Shown one piece after another: positions 16,526-24,896 of a stretch of DNA of 41,275 nucleotides. Made by a program: the position numbers and the translations under genes. Position 1 is the stretch's first letter. Each line of letters begins with the position of its first letter. The notes under the pieces were generated by a model. It was given only the letters and a program-made list of their open reading frames with translations, was not told the origin of the DNA and did not search any database. The DNA comes from Caldilineaceae bacterium SB0662_bin_25 (GTDB taxonomy: Bacteria; Chloroflexota; Anaerolineae; Caldilineales; Caldilineaceae). The stretch lies in NCBI GenBank assembly GCA_009840225.1, contig VXOE01000224.1, positions 1-41,275 of the forward strand. Reading direction: 5' to 3'.

Positions 16526-17467
16526 ATGGCGACGGAAGCGGATGCAAGCAGTATTGGACAGCAAGCACAGAGAGAGACTGACAGCCAGATGTTCCGGTTG
16601 CGCGTGTGGCTGCGGCAAACGGACTTCTTCTCGCACGTGCTTCTGGCAGTCGTTACTTTCATCGTTTTGTTGCCGCTGCTGTGGATCATCTCTACATCTT
16701 TCAAGGACCGGCTGGAGTTTTCAACGAATTCAGCGGCTCTGATTCCCAGCAGCTTCAGTCTCGTGAATTATATGTACATGTTTGAAGCGATCCAACAGTT
16801 GCCCATTTACATGAGAAACAGCTTTATCCTTGCTGCCGGTGTGACGCTCATCCAGGTGCTTTGCTCTGCACTGGCTGGTTACGCATTCGCCCGGATGCGC
16901 TTTTGGGGGCGGGATTTCATATTTGTTGCAATTATTGTTTCGATGTTCGTGCCAAGGGCCGGAGGGCTGATGGCCCTTTACGAATTGATGACTTTTCTTA
17001 AGCTGCGCAACAGCATTCTCGGCCTGATCCTGCTCTTCGCGGCCGGTTTACCAGCCGCTATCTTTATAATGCGCCAGGCCTTTCTTGCGATTCCACATGA
17101 GGTAGAAGAGTCCGCATTCATTGACGGCGCGAGTTGGTGGCAGACATTCTGGCGAATCGCCCTGCCTCTGGCAACCAGCGCGATGGTCATCATCGGCACG
17201 CTAGCCTTTGTCGGCGTCTGGAGCGATTACATCCTCACGTATACAATGATCGACCGCGATGCGCAGATGACTATTTCGGTGGGCATCAAGAAGGTGCTCG
17301 CTACCAGCTACGAGTCGGCGCTTTCACCACGGTTCCGTAATCAGTTTGCTGGTGAGGCTGCCGACGCGACGATGCTCCTTTTCAGCGCATTGCCGGTGAT
17401 TATCATCTACGCGCTGATGCAGAAATGGTTCATGAGGGGGCTGACCGAAGGGGCTATCAAGTTCTAG
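16526..17467 (+). CDS. Carbohydrate ABC transporter permease, MalG/UgpE type (importer 2)
   Basis: A 313-residue membrane protein, hydrophilic for the first 35 residues, then about six hydrophobic segments starting with FSHVLLAVVTFIVLLPLLW. WIISTSFKDRLEF and the EAA loop (VEESAFIDGASWWQTFWRIALP, in which the first Ala of EAA is replaced by Ser) place it in the MalG branch. The C-terminus (KWFMRGLTEGAIKF) is the usual GAxKG-like end. GCGAAAGGACTG precedes the ATG. It is the last plus-strand gene before the terminator at 17594. Confidence 0.87.
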   Translation: MATEADASSIGQQAQRETDSQMFRLRVWLRQTDFFSHVLLAVVTFIVLLPLLWIISTSFKDRLEFSTNSAALIPSSFSLVNYMYMFEAIQQLPIYMRNSFILAAGVTLIQVLCSALAGYAFARMRFWGRDFIFVAIIVSMFVPRAGGLMALYELMTFLKLRNSILGLILLFAAGLPAAIFIMRQAFLAIPHEVEESAFIDGASWWQTFWRIALPLATSAMVIIGTLAFVGVWSDYILTYTMIDRDAQMTISVGIKKVLATSYESALSPRFRNQFAGEAADATMLLFSALPVIIIYALMQKWFMRGLTEGAIKF

Positions 17468-17593
17468 TCGTTGACAGGTTTCCTACTTTGCCGAGAAGGG
17501 AGGACGGAAGGGAGTCTTTCGCAACCTAAGAGGTTCGCGGAGCGATTCCGGACGTCGAGTGTTCGTAGCCTTGCTCGGCCCAAGACTCAATCC

Positions 17594-17620
17594 GCGTTTC
17601 CGCCGGGAAACGCTTTTTTC
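17594..17620 (+). terminator. Intrinsic terminator closing the plus-strand block
   Basis: GCGTTTCC (17594-17601) pairs perfectly with GGAAACGC (17606-17613) around a GCCG loop and is followed by six T (17614-17619). It acts on plus-strand transcripts, 126 bases after the importer 2 stop. On the minus strand there is no T-run, so it is one-directional. A separate perfect palindrome, GCAGCCGGCTGC, lies at 17626-17637 between the two convergent genes. Confidence 0.85.
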
Positions 17621-17659
17621 TTTCCGCAGCCGGCTGCCGTTGGCGACGAGGACGGTTGC

Positions 17660-18925
17660 CTAGACCAATCCAAGCTCTTCGTCAATCTCCAACTGGTAGG
17701 CGTCGACCTTCTCTGACAGCACCTCCTCCATTGATAAGGCCCTGCCTGCCTCACTTGATTCCAGCATCGCGTAGGATAGTGCAACCGAGCGAGTCCCCTG
17801 GGTTGGATCGACTTCAATGTCCCCGCCGTCTTCGATTGCGAGGCCCAGTTCGCCATATTCGACGGCGAGCAGTTTGCGGTCGGTCACGGGGAAGGGGAAG
17901 TCGTAGCCCCAGAGGCGGTCGCCGCCGAAGAGTGCAGCAGTGATGGGTTCCAAGTGGAAGTCTGGCACAAGATCCAAGAGGCTTGCGTCGCAGATCGATT
18001 CGCCAGCTTTGTGGAGTGTGATGAGCTGCCCGGATCTGTCGGGAGGCAGTTCGAGCGAACCGGCCGAACCGTGGATCTGTCTCGTCCACAGGCCCTGGCC
18101 GTGGGCGGCGTGGTCCTCTATGAACTGGCAGACGGCGCCGTTCTCGAAGAGTATTGTCGCGTATGAAGCGTCTTCGGCGGTGGCTTCAAACTGTGCGGGC
18201 ATCTCTTTTTGCCACTTACCGTATACGCCAGAGGGATTGCTGGTGGACCGGCCTTCCGGTCCGGCGGCCGGGTTGTATCGGATTGGTTCGTGCAGGCGGG
18301 ACTGGGCGTAGACGGTGCTAACGGGCCCCAGGTAGAATTCAAGAATGTCGGCGAAGTGGACGCCCACGTCCAGAAGGACGCCGCTTTCGTTTTTCTGGTG
18401 CCGCCAGACTGAGATGGTCATGTGGCTGCCGCCGCCCATGGTATTGTGAATCATGAGGCGCGGCGACCCGATGACGCCGGCATCCAGGAGCGCTTTTCCA
18501 AGGCGATTCATGGGATCGCGGCGGTAGTTCTCGGCCACGCTGACGATAGTCCCGCTTTTTTCGGCTGCCTGGCGAATGCGATTGCCGGCGCGTACGGTCA
18601 GACCGACCGGCTTCTCTATCATGGCGTGCCAGCCGCGTTCCAACGCTTCTTCGGCTACTGTATGGTGGTAGCGGGGGGTTGTGGTGATATCGACGGCCGC
18701 TACGCCCAGGGCTTCGAGCTCCTGCAAAGATTCGACAACCTGCGGGCGCACGCCGAGACGTTCTTCGGCATCGTCAGCCAGAGATTCTGCGTTGGCCCGA
18801 ACGGGGTCGCAGGCGCCGACCAACTCGAAGGGCGAGAGCCCGGCATTGTGCAGCTCGGCGAGGCCGTACAGATGGCGATGGCCCATTCCGCCGCAACCAA
18901 CGATTGCGAGAGGGATCTTGTCCAT
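17660..18925 (-). CDS. Gfo/Idh/MocA-family NAD(P)-dependent oxidoreductase
   Basis: A 421-residue protein. The N-terminal Rossmann fold begins IPLAIVGCGGMGHRH (GxGxxG at 10-15). The catalytic EKPV motif is at 104-107 (MIEKPVGLT). The C-terminal alpha/beta substrate domain includes LLDVGVHFADILEFYLGP, with the usual Asp and His. Family members oxidise or reduce sugars, inositols or sugar acids. The protein is longer than the typical 330-390 residues, because of an insert around STNPSGVYGKWQKEM. AAAGGA precedes the ATG. It is the last gene of the minus block and converges on importer 2. A sugar-oxidising role linked to that importer is inferred from position only. Confidence 0.87.
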   Translation of the reverse strand: MDKIPLAIVGCGGMGHRHLYGLAELHNAGLSPFELVGACDPVRANAESLADDAEERLGVRPQVVESLQELEALGVAAVDITTTPRYHHTVAEEALERGWHAMIEKPVGLTVRAGNRIRQAAEKSGTIVSVAENYRRDPMNRLGKALLDAGVIGSPRLMIHNTMGGGSHMTISVWRHQKNESGVLLDVGVHFADILEFYLGPVSTVYAQSRLHEPIRYNPAAGPEGRSTSNPSGVYGKWQKEMPAQFEATAEDASYATILFENGAVCQFIEDHAAHGQGLWTRQIHGSAGSLELPPDRSGQLITLHKAGESICDASLLDLVPDFHLEPITAALFGGDRLWGYDFPFPVTDRKLLAVEYGELGLAIEDGGDIEVDPTQGTRSVALSYAMLESSEAGRALSMEEVLSEKVDAYQLEIDEELGLV

Positions 18926-19008
18926 GAGGGGTCCTTTATGCGATTTGGCGGCTATTGAAATGCTAATGGACGCAGAAATCGGAGCACTGCGTGTACTGGT
19001 TGGGGCGG

Positions 19009-19416
19009 CTACTCTTCATTCTTGAGGAGCTGCACACTGGATGCGTAGAACAGGAGCGGCAGGGTCAGGTCCAACAATGACCAAAGCCAGCCCTGAGAGT
19101 TTGCAGGGTCGGAAAACTGGAAACCTACATAGTTGTAGAGAAGGCCGAAAAACAGTGCGACTCCAGAATAGAATACCGCGTTTGCCTCAAGGTATTCCCT
19201 GGTTATGGCTTCTTCAGAAGACTCATCAACTGATTGTTTGCGTTGGTAGGCGTAGAAAACCACGATAATCATGCCCAAGACGAGGAGGGGATCAAGGATC
19301 CGGTAGACTGTATCGGCTACGCCTTCGCCTGCTGGGTCATAGAATTGGGACGCGATGTATTGCACATAGGTTACTACGGCTAATACTCTAAGATAGATTG
19401 AAAACAACGATTTCAC
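19009..19416 (-). CDS. Small membrane protein of unknown function
   Basis: A 135-residue protein with about four hydrophobic segments: YLRVLAVVTYVQYIA, ILDPLLVLGMIIVVFYAY, VFYSGVALFFGLLYNYVGF and WLWSLLDLTLPLLFYASSV. A short charged cytoplasmic-like loop (KQSVDESSEEAITREYLEAN) divides two halves. I do not recognise the family. The start is set at a GTG (19414-19416) because AAGGAGG lies six bases upstream; the longer frame to 19446 would place that site inside the gene. It lies downstream of the glycosyltransferase cluster on the same strand, after a 239-base gap. Confidence 0.65.
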   Translation of the reverse strand: MKSLFSIYLRVLAVVTYVQYIASQFYDPAGEGVADTVYRILDPLLVLGMIIVVFYAYQRKQSVDESSEEAITREYLEANAVFYSGVALFFGLLYNYVGFQFSDPANSQGWLWSLLDLTLPLLFYASSVQLLKNEE

Positions 19417-19430
19417 GCTCCTCCTCCTTG
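19417..19430 (-). promoter_or_regulatory. Strong ribosome binding site for the small membrane protein
   Basis: On the minus strand the sequence is CAAGGAGGAGGAGC directly before GTG AAA TCG. The AAGGAGG core (19423-19429) is six bases from the start codon, which decides the start at 19416. Confidence 0.7.
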
Positions 19431-19655
19431 AGAAGACAATTGGCATCCGGGCTCAATGATCTCAACCGCTAAAGTTATATTTTTGGCTTCAGAAGGGGAC
19501 CCGAGTCCGATGCAAGACTAGCGGTTATGGTTCTTTACAGGCAGCAAACTGGTTGAGATCAGTCAACAAAATATAACGCATTCACATGGCTTTGGAAAGG
19601 CGATTCCGTCGCGAGTATAAGCGGATGCTGGTCTGTTCAAGTTTGAGAAACTCGT

Positions 19656-21959
19656 TCAATTGGATTCGCCAAAGTGGAGATGGGCGATGGTTGTCTCCGG
19701 TTCCCAAACGCCCAGTTCGACGGTTGGTTTAAGTGATTCAATATCATAAACGACTATTCGCATCTCGTAGTAACCGGAAGGTAGGTCTGCTGGTAGTTCG
19801 ATGAGGTGAAGCGAATCAAAGGGTTCGGCACTCCATCCTCCCCCGGTGGAAGAGTGATCTGGTCTCCACAGTACATAGTCTCTCTGGAGGACGCCGCTGC
19901 CCTCGGCGTCGTGGAGCCGCAGGGATACGGCGAAATCAGTGTCCAGTCCAGGAGCTGTTTGCCACTGCATAGCCAGCCAGAAAGGGTTGCCTTCTGTTAT
20001 GTTGAGAGGAGACAGTGCCGATTGTTGCACATCTCCTTGGCCAGCAGCCAAACCAGTAAGGGCTATGCCGCCATCGTAGTTGACCGTCAGCGGATCCAGA
20101 AACTCGTAGAGTGTCCAATGGTGGTCCAGCGAGACTTCCGCGTAGCTCTTGATTTGAAAATCAGTGTACTGCTCTGTGCCCATATACTGAGCGTATTTGT
20201 CGAATAGTACTGCGAGACGCTGATCTTCATCGCCAGCCCAAATCACGTCGTTACTCCAGTCCACCACTTTTACTTCGGAAAGTGATTGGGACGTCGTCAA
20301 TGCGGACTCAATTTCGCGGGCAAAATCGGGCATGGCCGTGTGAACGAGATGGACCGGCACCTTACCTTGATACAAGTATTCGAAACTGTACTGCCACAGG
20401 TACCCCGGGACCAGAAACGCGATGGTGCCATCCGCTGGCTGTTCATTCGCGATTTGAATGAGGTCAGTCCAGCCACTCCCGTAGTACCATTGTATCTCGG
20501 GAGCGGATGCCCATCTGTGGAAATAGTCGCGAAAGGTAAATGCGCCCTGAACCAGAATGGCAAGACCGACCAGAACGGCTAGAGCGGCGCCTGACCTGGA
20601 TTCCGTAGCTTGGAAAAACCGGTGCCTGGCAAACAGAAAGGCTTCCCAGATTCCAACAGCTACGAGGAGATAGATGGCCGGTATCGCGCCGATCATGCGA
20701 ATGGTATTCGGAGGAACGGATGTTATCTCTCTTGCAAGCACGGCAGGCAGAATCAGTAGGGCAAGCCAGAGTAACAGTAAGCGATAGGCTGGCCGCGTTC
20801 GCCAGCGCCAAACTGCCGCCCCTACGCCAAGCCAGAAGAAGAGCGCCTGCCAGAGGTTCAACGCTGGCGTGCCCACGAGGTTGTGCCGCCAGATAAGGTC
20901 GCCTCGGAAGCCAAAGGCAAGAACATATCCCCACAAATTGTTCAGAAACGTTCCCAGTGGATTTCCCAGATTGCGTTCGGAATCGAAGACCCAAGTCTGT
21001 GAACTGCGAAGGAAAAAATGATCGGGGTTCATTGCAAAATGAAGGAGAATCGGCGCAGCCACCAGGCCGGCGAAAACGACAAAGATACCTGCCTTCTGCC
21101 ATTCAGTCCTGGAAGGTAAGGCGAAGAGACGGGAGGGATTCTGTGGAGAACTCGCTGCAGCTACTCTCATTCCATCGTCATTTCTGACCCAGGGGAGCAG
21201 AAAACTCAGGCCGAACAGGAGGAACAGAAAGGGCGTGAATCGTGCAGTAATGTAGGTATAGGGCAGCAGCCCGGCACACATTCCCGCCAGCGCGATTCGC
21301 CACCAGTTTCCAAGCTTTGCAGCCTGTACACGTTGTCCAGCTGGAGATTGTCCAGTTGGCTTGGCTTTTGAGTCGAGGGGCAGCGCATGGTGCGACCACG
21401 CCCACCAGAGCAGGGCCAGGCTCAGGCTGAGAAAGAAAGGGAGGAAGCTGCCTCTGAGCGCAGTGCGCCCTATGACTGTCTGCCCAAGGGATACCGCCAG
21501 CAATCCGGCGCTTGCTCCGCCGATTAGGAGACCGCGCCAAGGCGTAGACCTGCCGCTGTGGTCGTCCCGCCCGAATAGTACCCAGCCCAGCCAGAAGAGA
21601 ACAAAAACGGTGGCTGCGCTGATAAGTGCTGTAGGTAGTCGCACTGCCAGTGCCGTCCTTCCAAGTAGAGAGGTCGACAGGGCAATGGCATATACAATCA
21701 TACCCTCGCGGCCGTTGTTTTCGGGAAAAAACGCGGCGTGTTCTCCCCGCATCACCTGCAGAGCGTTTACTCCGTGCGTTCCTTCATCGTGATGCAAGCC
21801 AGGAGGGAGTTCTGATAGGCGATAAAGACGCAATACTGAGACTGCCAAGGTCAGAGCAATTAGAATCACGGCGGCTGCCGTGGCTATTCTCATTGGATCT
21901 TCGCCCATCGGTCGGACAGTATCACTTTCTTGGGATCCGGTTGATGGCATTTTGGACAT
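19656..21959 (-). CDS. GT39/ArnT-like membrane glycosyltransferase, paralogue 1
   Basis: A 767-residue GT-C type protein. A first helix at about 25-43 is followed by RLYRLSELPPGLHHDEG with the conserved acidic pair Asp58-Glu59, where GT-C enzymes coordinate the lipid-phosphate sugar donor. About ten or more further hydrophobic segments extend to about residue 480. The last 300 residues are soluble and probably extracytoplasmic. They end in a beta-rich domain (DGGIALTGLAAGQGD, WLAMQWQTAPGLDTDF, VSLRLHD, YEMRIVVYD, LKPTVELGVWEPE). It probably transfers a sugar from a polyprenyl-phosphate donor to a glycan or protein outside the membrane. Paralogues lie at 21997 and 27742. The start has no strong ribosome binding site. 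Confidence 0.83.
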   Translation of the reverse strand: MSKMPSTGSQESDTVRPMGEDPMRIATAAAVILIALTLAVSVLRLYRLSELPPGLHHDEGTHGVNALQVMRGEHAAFFPENNGREGMIVYAIALSTSLLGRTALAVRLPTALISAATVFVLFWLGWVLFGRDDHSGRSTPWRGLLIGGASAGLLAVSLGQTVIGRTALRGSFLPFFLSLSLALLWWAWSHHALPLDSKAKPTGQSPAGQRVQAAKLGNWWRIALAGMCAGLLPYTYITARFTPFLFLLFGLSFLLPWVRNDDGMRVAAASSPQNPSRLFALPSRTEWQKAGIFVVFAGLVAAPILLHFAMNPDHFFLRSSQTWVFDSERNLGNPLGTFLNNLWGYVLAFGFRGDLIWRHNLVGTPALNLWQALFFWLGVGAAVWRWRTRPAYRLLLLWLALLILPAVLAREITSVPPNTIRMIGAIPAIYLLVAVGIWEAFLFARHRFFQATESRSGAALAVLVGLAILVQGAFTFRDYFHRWASAPEIQWYYGSGWTDLIQIANEQPADGTIAFLVPGYLWQYSFEYLYQGKVPVHLVHTAMPDFAREIESALTTSQSLSEVKVVDWSNDVIWAGDEDQRLAVLFDKYAQYMGTEQYTDFQIKSYAEVSLDHHWTLYEFLDPLTVNYDGGIALTGLAAGQGDVQQSALSPLNITEGNPFWLAMQWQTAPGLDTDFAVSLRLHDAEGSGVLQRDYVLWRPDHSSTGGGWSAEPFDSLHLIELPADLPSGYYEMRIVVYDIESLKPTVELGVWEPETTIAHLHFGESN

Positions 21960-21996
21960 ATTCAGATCTTTGACCGGCAGTCCTTCATTGTGGTCT

Positions 21997-24273
21997 TCAG
22001 CGGCTTTCTGTGACCTGCAATGAGGTCACAACAGTCTCCGGCTCCCAGACGCCGAGTTCGACAGTTGGCTTCAACGTTTCGAAGTCGTAGACGACCAGGC
22101 GCAGCTCATAGGCGCCGTGTGGAAGGTCTGAAGGGACTTCAAGAAAGTGAAGCGTATCGACCAATTCGTCTGCATGCCACTTGTCTGTGGTAAGCGATGC
22201 GGAGTTTTCGAGGACGGCATCTTGTTGATAAACAGTGCCGCCCCCAGCATCGTGCAGGCGCAGTGAAATCGAGTAGATGGCTTCCACGCCAGGGGTGGTC
22301 TGCCAATGGGTTGCAATCCACCAGGGGCGATCCTGGTCCAAGTCGAACTGATGATTCAAGGACAGCTGCTCTGTGCCTTGCCCAAGTGCAAACCCAAGGA
22401 AGGATATACCGCCATCGAAGTGAACAGTCAATGGCTCCAGACGATCATAAAATGTCCAGGGACGATCCAGATCGAGATTCGCGTAGCTGTGAATCTGAAA
22501 GCTGTCGTGGTTCTCGCTCTTCAGGTAGCGTCCATACTTTTTGAGAATAGCAGTGACTAGCCTGTCGGAATGGACATTTCCTCCAACCAGAATGTTGTCC
22601 CAGTCCACATAGTGAACTGTGGAGACCTGTTCCTGTGCGGCAAGCGCAGATTCGATCTTTGACGCCAAATTGTGCGTTGCAGTCGCATGGATGACGCGAG
22701 TTACCGCGTCGCCTGTATAGAGGTATTCAAAGCTGGGGTGCGTGCTGGCTTCGAAATGCCATGAATAGGTAGAAATCAGTCCGACTAGATAGACAGTACC
22801 AGTCTTCGCTGGTTGTTCGTTCAATGCAAGGGCCAAATCAGTCCAGATCCGTTCGTATGCCGAATTGATGTGAGGTGAGGCCGCCCATTCTTGGAAATAG
22901 GCGCGATATGTGTGCGCACCTTGAATCAAAATGAATCCGATCACAGCACCGACAACAATGACTGCTTTGGCGCCTTTATGTCTCAAGCGAGGTGCCCATT
23001 TGACCTGAGCCCAATGTAACCGATTCCGCAGGAATCGAATCGTTTCCCAGGCGCCGACACTTGTCAACAGATAGATCGCTGGCGTCGCGCCGTGCATTCG
23101 CAGGAAATGGGGAACGTTGTTATCTCTGGACAGAAAGGCGGGTAGCAGCAGCAGCGCCAACCAGAGAAGAAGCAGACGAAGATGGGGGTGTTTCCATCGC
23201 CAGGCTGCCGTCCCCACTCCCAACCAGAAGAAGAAGGCTTCCCACGTGTTCAGCAGAGGCTGACCAGAGTAGTTGTGCCGCCAACTCGGGTCACCTCGTA
23301 TGCCGAAGGCCAATAGATGTTCCCATACGTTTACGGCCAAAGCCCAAAGTGAGCTCATCATTCCGCTACCAGGTTGGAAAACGGAAACTTGGCTGCTGCG
23401 CAAGAAAAAGTAGCTTGGATGCAGGGCAAAATAGACGAGAATCGGTGCTGCCAATACACCTGAAACGCCTACGAAGACGCTTGCCAGCGACCACTCAGCA
23501 CGCAGGCGAGAATTCAAAGACGCGAAGCGAAAAGCAAGAAACGAGATCCCCTTTGTTACCCCTCCCGGTTCGCTCCTGCCCCGTGCAAATTGAAAACTCA
23601 GTCCAAAAAAGAGAAACAGGAAAGGAGTGAATCTAGCCGCAATATAGGTATAGGCAAGCAGTCCGGCGCAGGCGCCTGCCATGGCAACCCGCTGCCAGTT
23701 CCGGCGATTCCACCCTACCCACAGGAAGGCGAGGCACAGGGTGAGCAACAGGGGGAGGAAGTTGACTCTGAACGACGTGCGCCCGATTACCGTTTGTTCG
23801 AGAGAAACTGCAAGCAGGCCGGCTGCTAAACCACCGACCAGCAGACCCCGCCACGGTTGAGCGGTTTCACTCCTTTCATCCCATCCAAAAAGCAGCCATC
23901 CCAGCCAAAAGACGGCGAAAACCGTGCCTGAGCTGGCTAGGGCCGTTGGAATACGAATTGCCAGTTCCGTGCGACCCAGAAATGATATGGCAAGGGCCAT
24001 CAGGTAGATACCCAGCGGCTCTCTGCCGTCATTTTTGGGAAAGTAGATTGCATGATTCCCCTGCAGCACCTTGAGGGCATCCAGAGCATTTGCCCCTTCG
24101 TCGAAGAAAAGTCCAGGGGGAAGTTCGCTTAGACGATAGAAGCGAAGTATGACAACGGCCAGCGCAAGAAGGAACAGGATCCCTACTGTTGCTAGTCGAA
24201 GGTGAATGCGTTCATCTCCTGACATTTGGGCAACTCTATTCGAATGGGGGCCAGAAGATGGAGTTTTAGACAT
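21997..24273 (-). CDS. GT39/ArnT-like membrane glycosyltransferase, paralogue 2
   Basis: A 758-residue GT-C protein with the same layout as its neighbour 37 bases downstream. RFYRLSELPPGLFFDEG has Asp58-Glu59 at exactly the same positions, and the block FPKNDGREPLGIYLMAL parallels FPENNGREGMIVYAIAL. A multi-helix membrane region follows. The extracytoplasmic C-terminal part carries the shared beta-rich end (FDGGISFLGFALGQG, WIATHWQTTPGVEA, YELRLVVYDFETLKPTVEL). Both proteins start MSK-PS-G, indicating a local tandem duplication. A 17-base palindrome stands just upstream of the start. Donor and acceptor are unknown; cell-surface glycan or glycoprotein assembly is likely. Confidence 0.84.
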   Translation of the reverse strand: MSKTPSSGPHSNRVAQMSGDERIHLRLATVGILFLLALAVVILRFYRLSELPPGLFFDEGANALDALKVLQGNHAIYFPKNDGREPLGIYLMALAISFLGRTELAIRIPTALASSGTVFAVFWLGWLLFGWDERSETAQPWRGLLVGGLAAGLLAVSLEQTVIGRTSFRVNFLPLLLTLCLAFLWVGWNRRNWQRVAMAGACAGLLAYTYIAARFTPFLFLFFGLSFQFARGRSEPGGVTKGISFLAFRFASLNSRLRAEWSLASVFVGVSGVLAAPILVYFALHPSYFFLRSSQVSVFQPGSGMMSSLWALAVNVWEHLLAFGIRGDPSWRHNYSGQPLLNTWEAFFFWLGVGTAAWRWKHPHLRLLLLWLALLLLPAFLSRDNNVPHFLRMHGATPAIYLLTSVGAWETIRFLRNRLHWAQVKWAPRLRHKGAKAVIVVGAVIGFILIQGAHTYRAYFQEWAASPHINSAYERIWTDLALALNEQPAKTGTVYLVGLISTYSWHFEASTHPSFEYLYTGDAVTRVIHATATHNLASKIESALAAQEQVSTVHYVDWDNILVGGNVHSDRLVTAILKKYGRYLKSENHDSFQIHSYANLDLDRPWTFYDRLEPLTVHFDGGISFLGFALGQGTEQLSLNHQFDLDQDRPWWIATHWQTTPGVEAIYSISLRLHDAGGGTVYQQDAVLENSASLTTDKWHADELVDTLHFLEVPSDLPHGAYELRLVVYDFETLKPTVELGVWEPETVVTSLQVTESR

Positions 24274-24896
24274 TCTCTATACCGAGACTCTCGGTAACTA
24301 TCTGTCGACGCCGGGCTGAGGTCCATGTTGAGTCTGGCAGGCAGAGTACTGTCTCGCCATTTCAGAAACTCCCCAAACTGCAGTTGGGAGGCGCTTCAAG
24401 CCGGACTCTGCGTCTAGTGTAGATCCCAAAGGAGATCTGGAGTTTGCATATATCGCGATAGGAAGCGGTGCTTATACCTTCCTGGTTTGTCGTCCGCGAG
24501 AAAGCTCGCGCTTCCAAGTTGAAATTGCGTTGGGCACCTGTGCCGTGATAATACTGCTGACGATCTGCAGAGTAACTTCAAGATTTACGGCCTGCTTGAT
24601 TTCATCCACCCCAGATTTCAACAGGGCCTAAATCTACTCTTGAAGTTTCATATCTCCTCTTGTCGTTCACATCTGGCCAAAACAACTGGTCTTTTCGTCT
24701 GAACTGGTGTCAGTCCGGTTTGCCGCGCGCCAATGTCCTTCTCAGTCTTCGAGGCATCTGGCCCAAGGTCGGTCAACCATCAGGGAGGGCAATGGATGAA
24801 TGGATTCAGTTTTCGGTCCTTGTCTGAAACGTCTTTTTTCAGTGGAGGACAGGCGCAAAGTTGCCGGCGGGAGCGTACCTCGCTCGTTGGAGTCAA
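24274..24896 (-). other. Long intergenic region between paralogue 2 and the PTPS-related gene
   Basis: This 623-base stretch has no supported gene on either strand; the open frames present have no recognisable content. It holds the 17-base palindrome at 24280-24296, a small palindrome TATCGCGATA at 24451-24460, and AGATC/GATCT arms at 24421-24438. A TATTAT element on the minus strand (24548-24553) lacks a -35 partner at correct spacing. Confidence 0.45.
24280..24296 (-). promoter_or_regulatory. 17-base palindrome at the start of paralogue 2
   Basis: TACCGAGA and TCTCGGTA are perfect 8-base inverted arms around a single central base, ending six bases before the ATG (24271-24273). Its place over the expected ribosome binding region fits either an operator or an RNA fold that limits translation. 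Confidence 0.5.

Noticed and set aside
17626-17637. GCAGCCGGCTGC palindrome as a terminator for the minus-strand oxidoreductase
   Set aside because: On the minus strand it is followed by A-rich rather than T-rich sequence.
24451-24460. TATCGCGATA palindrome as an operator
   Set aside because: Only 10 bp and far from either gene start; too likely by chance.
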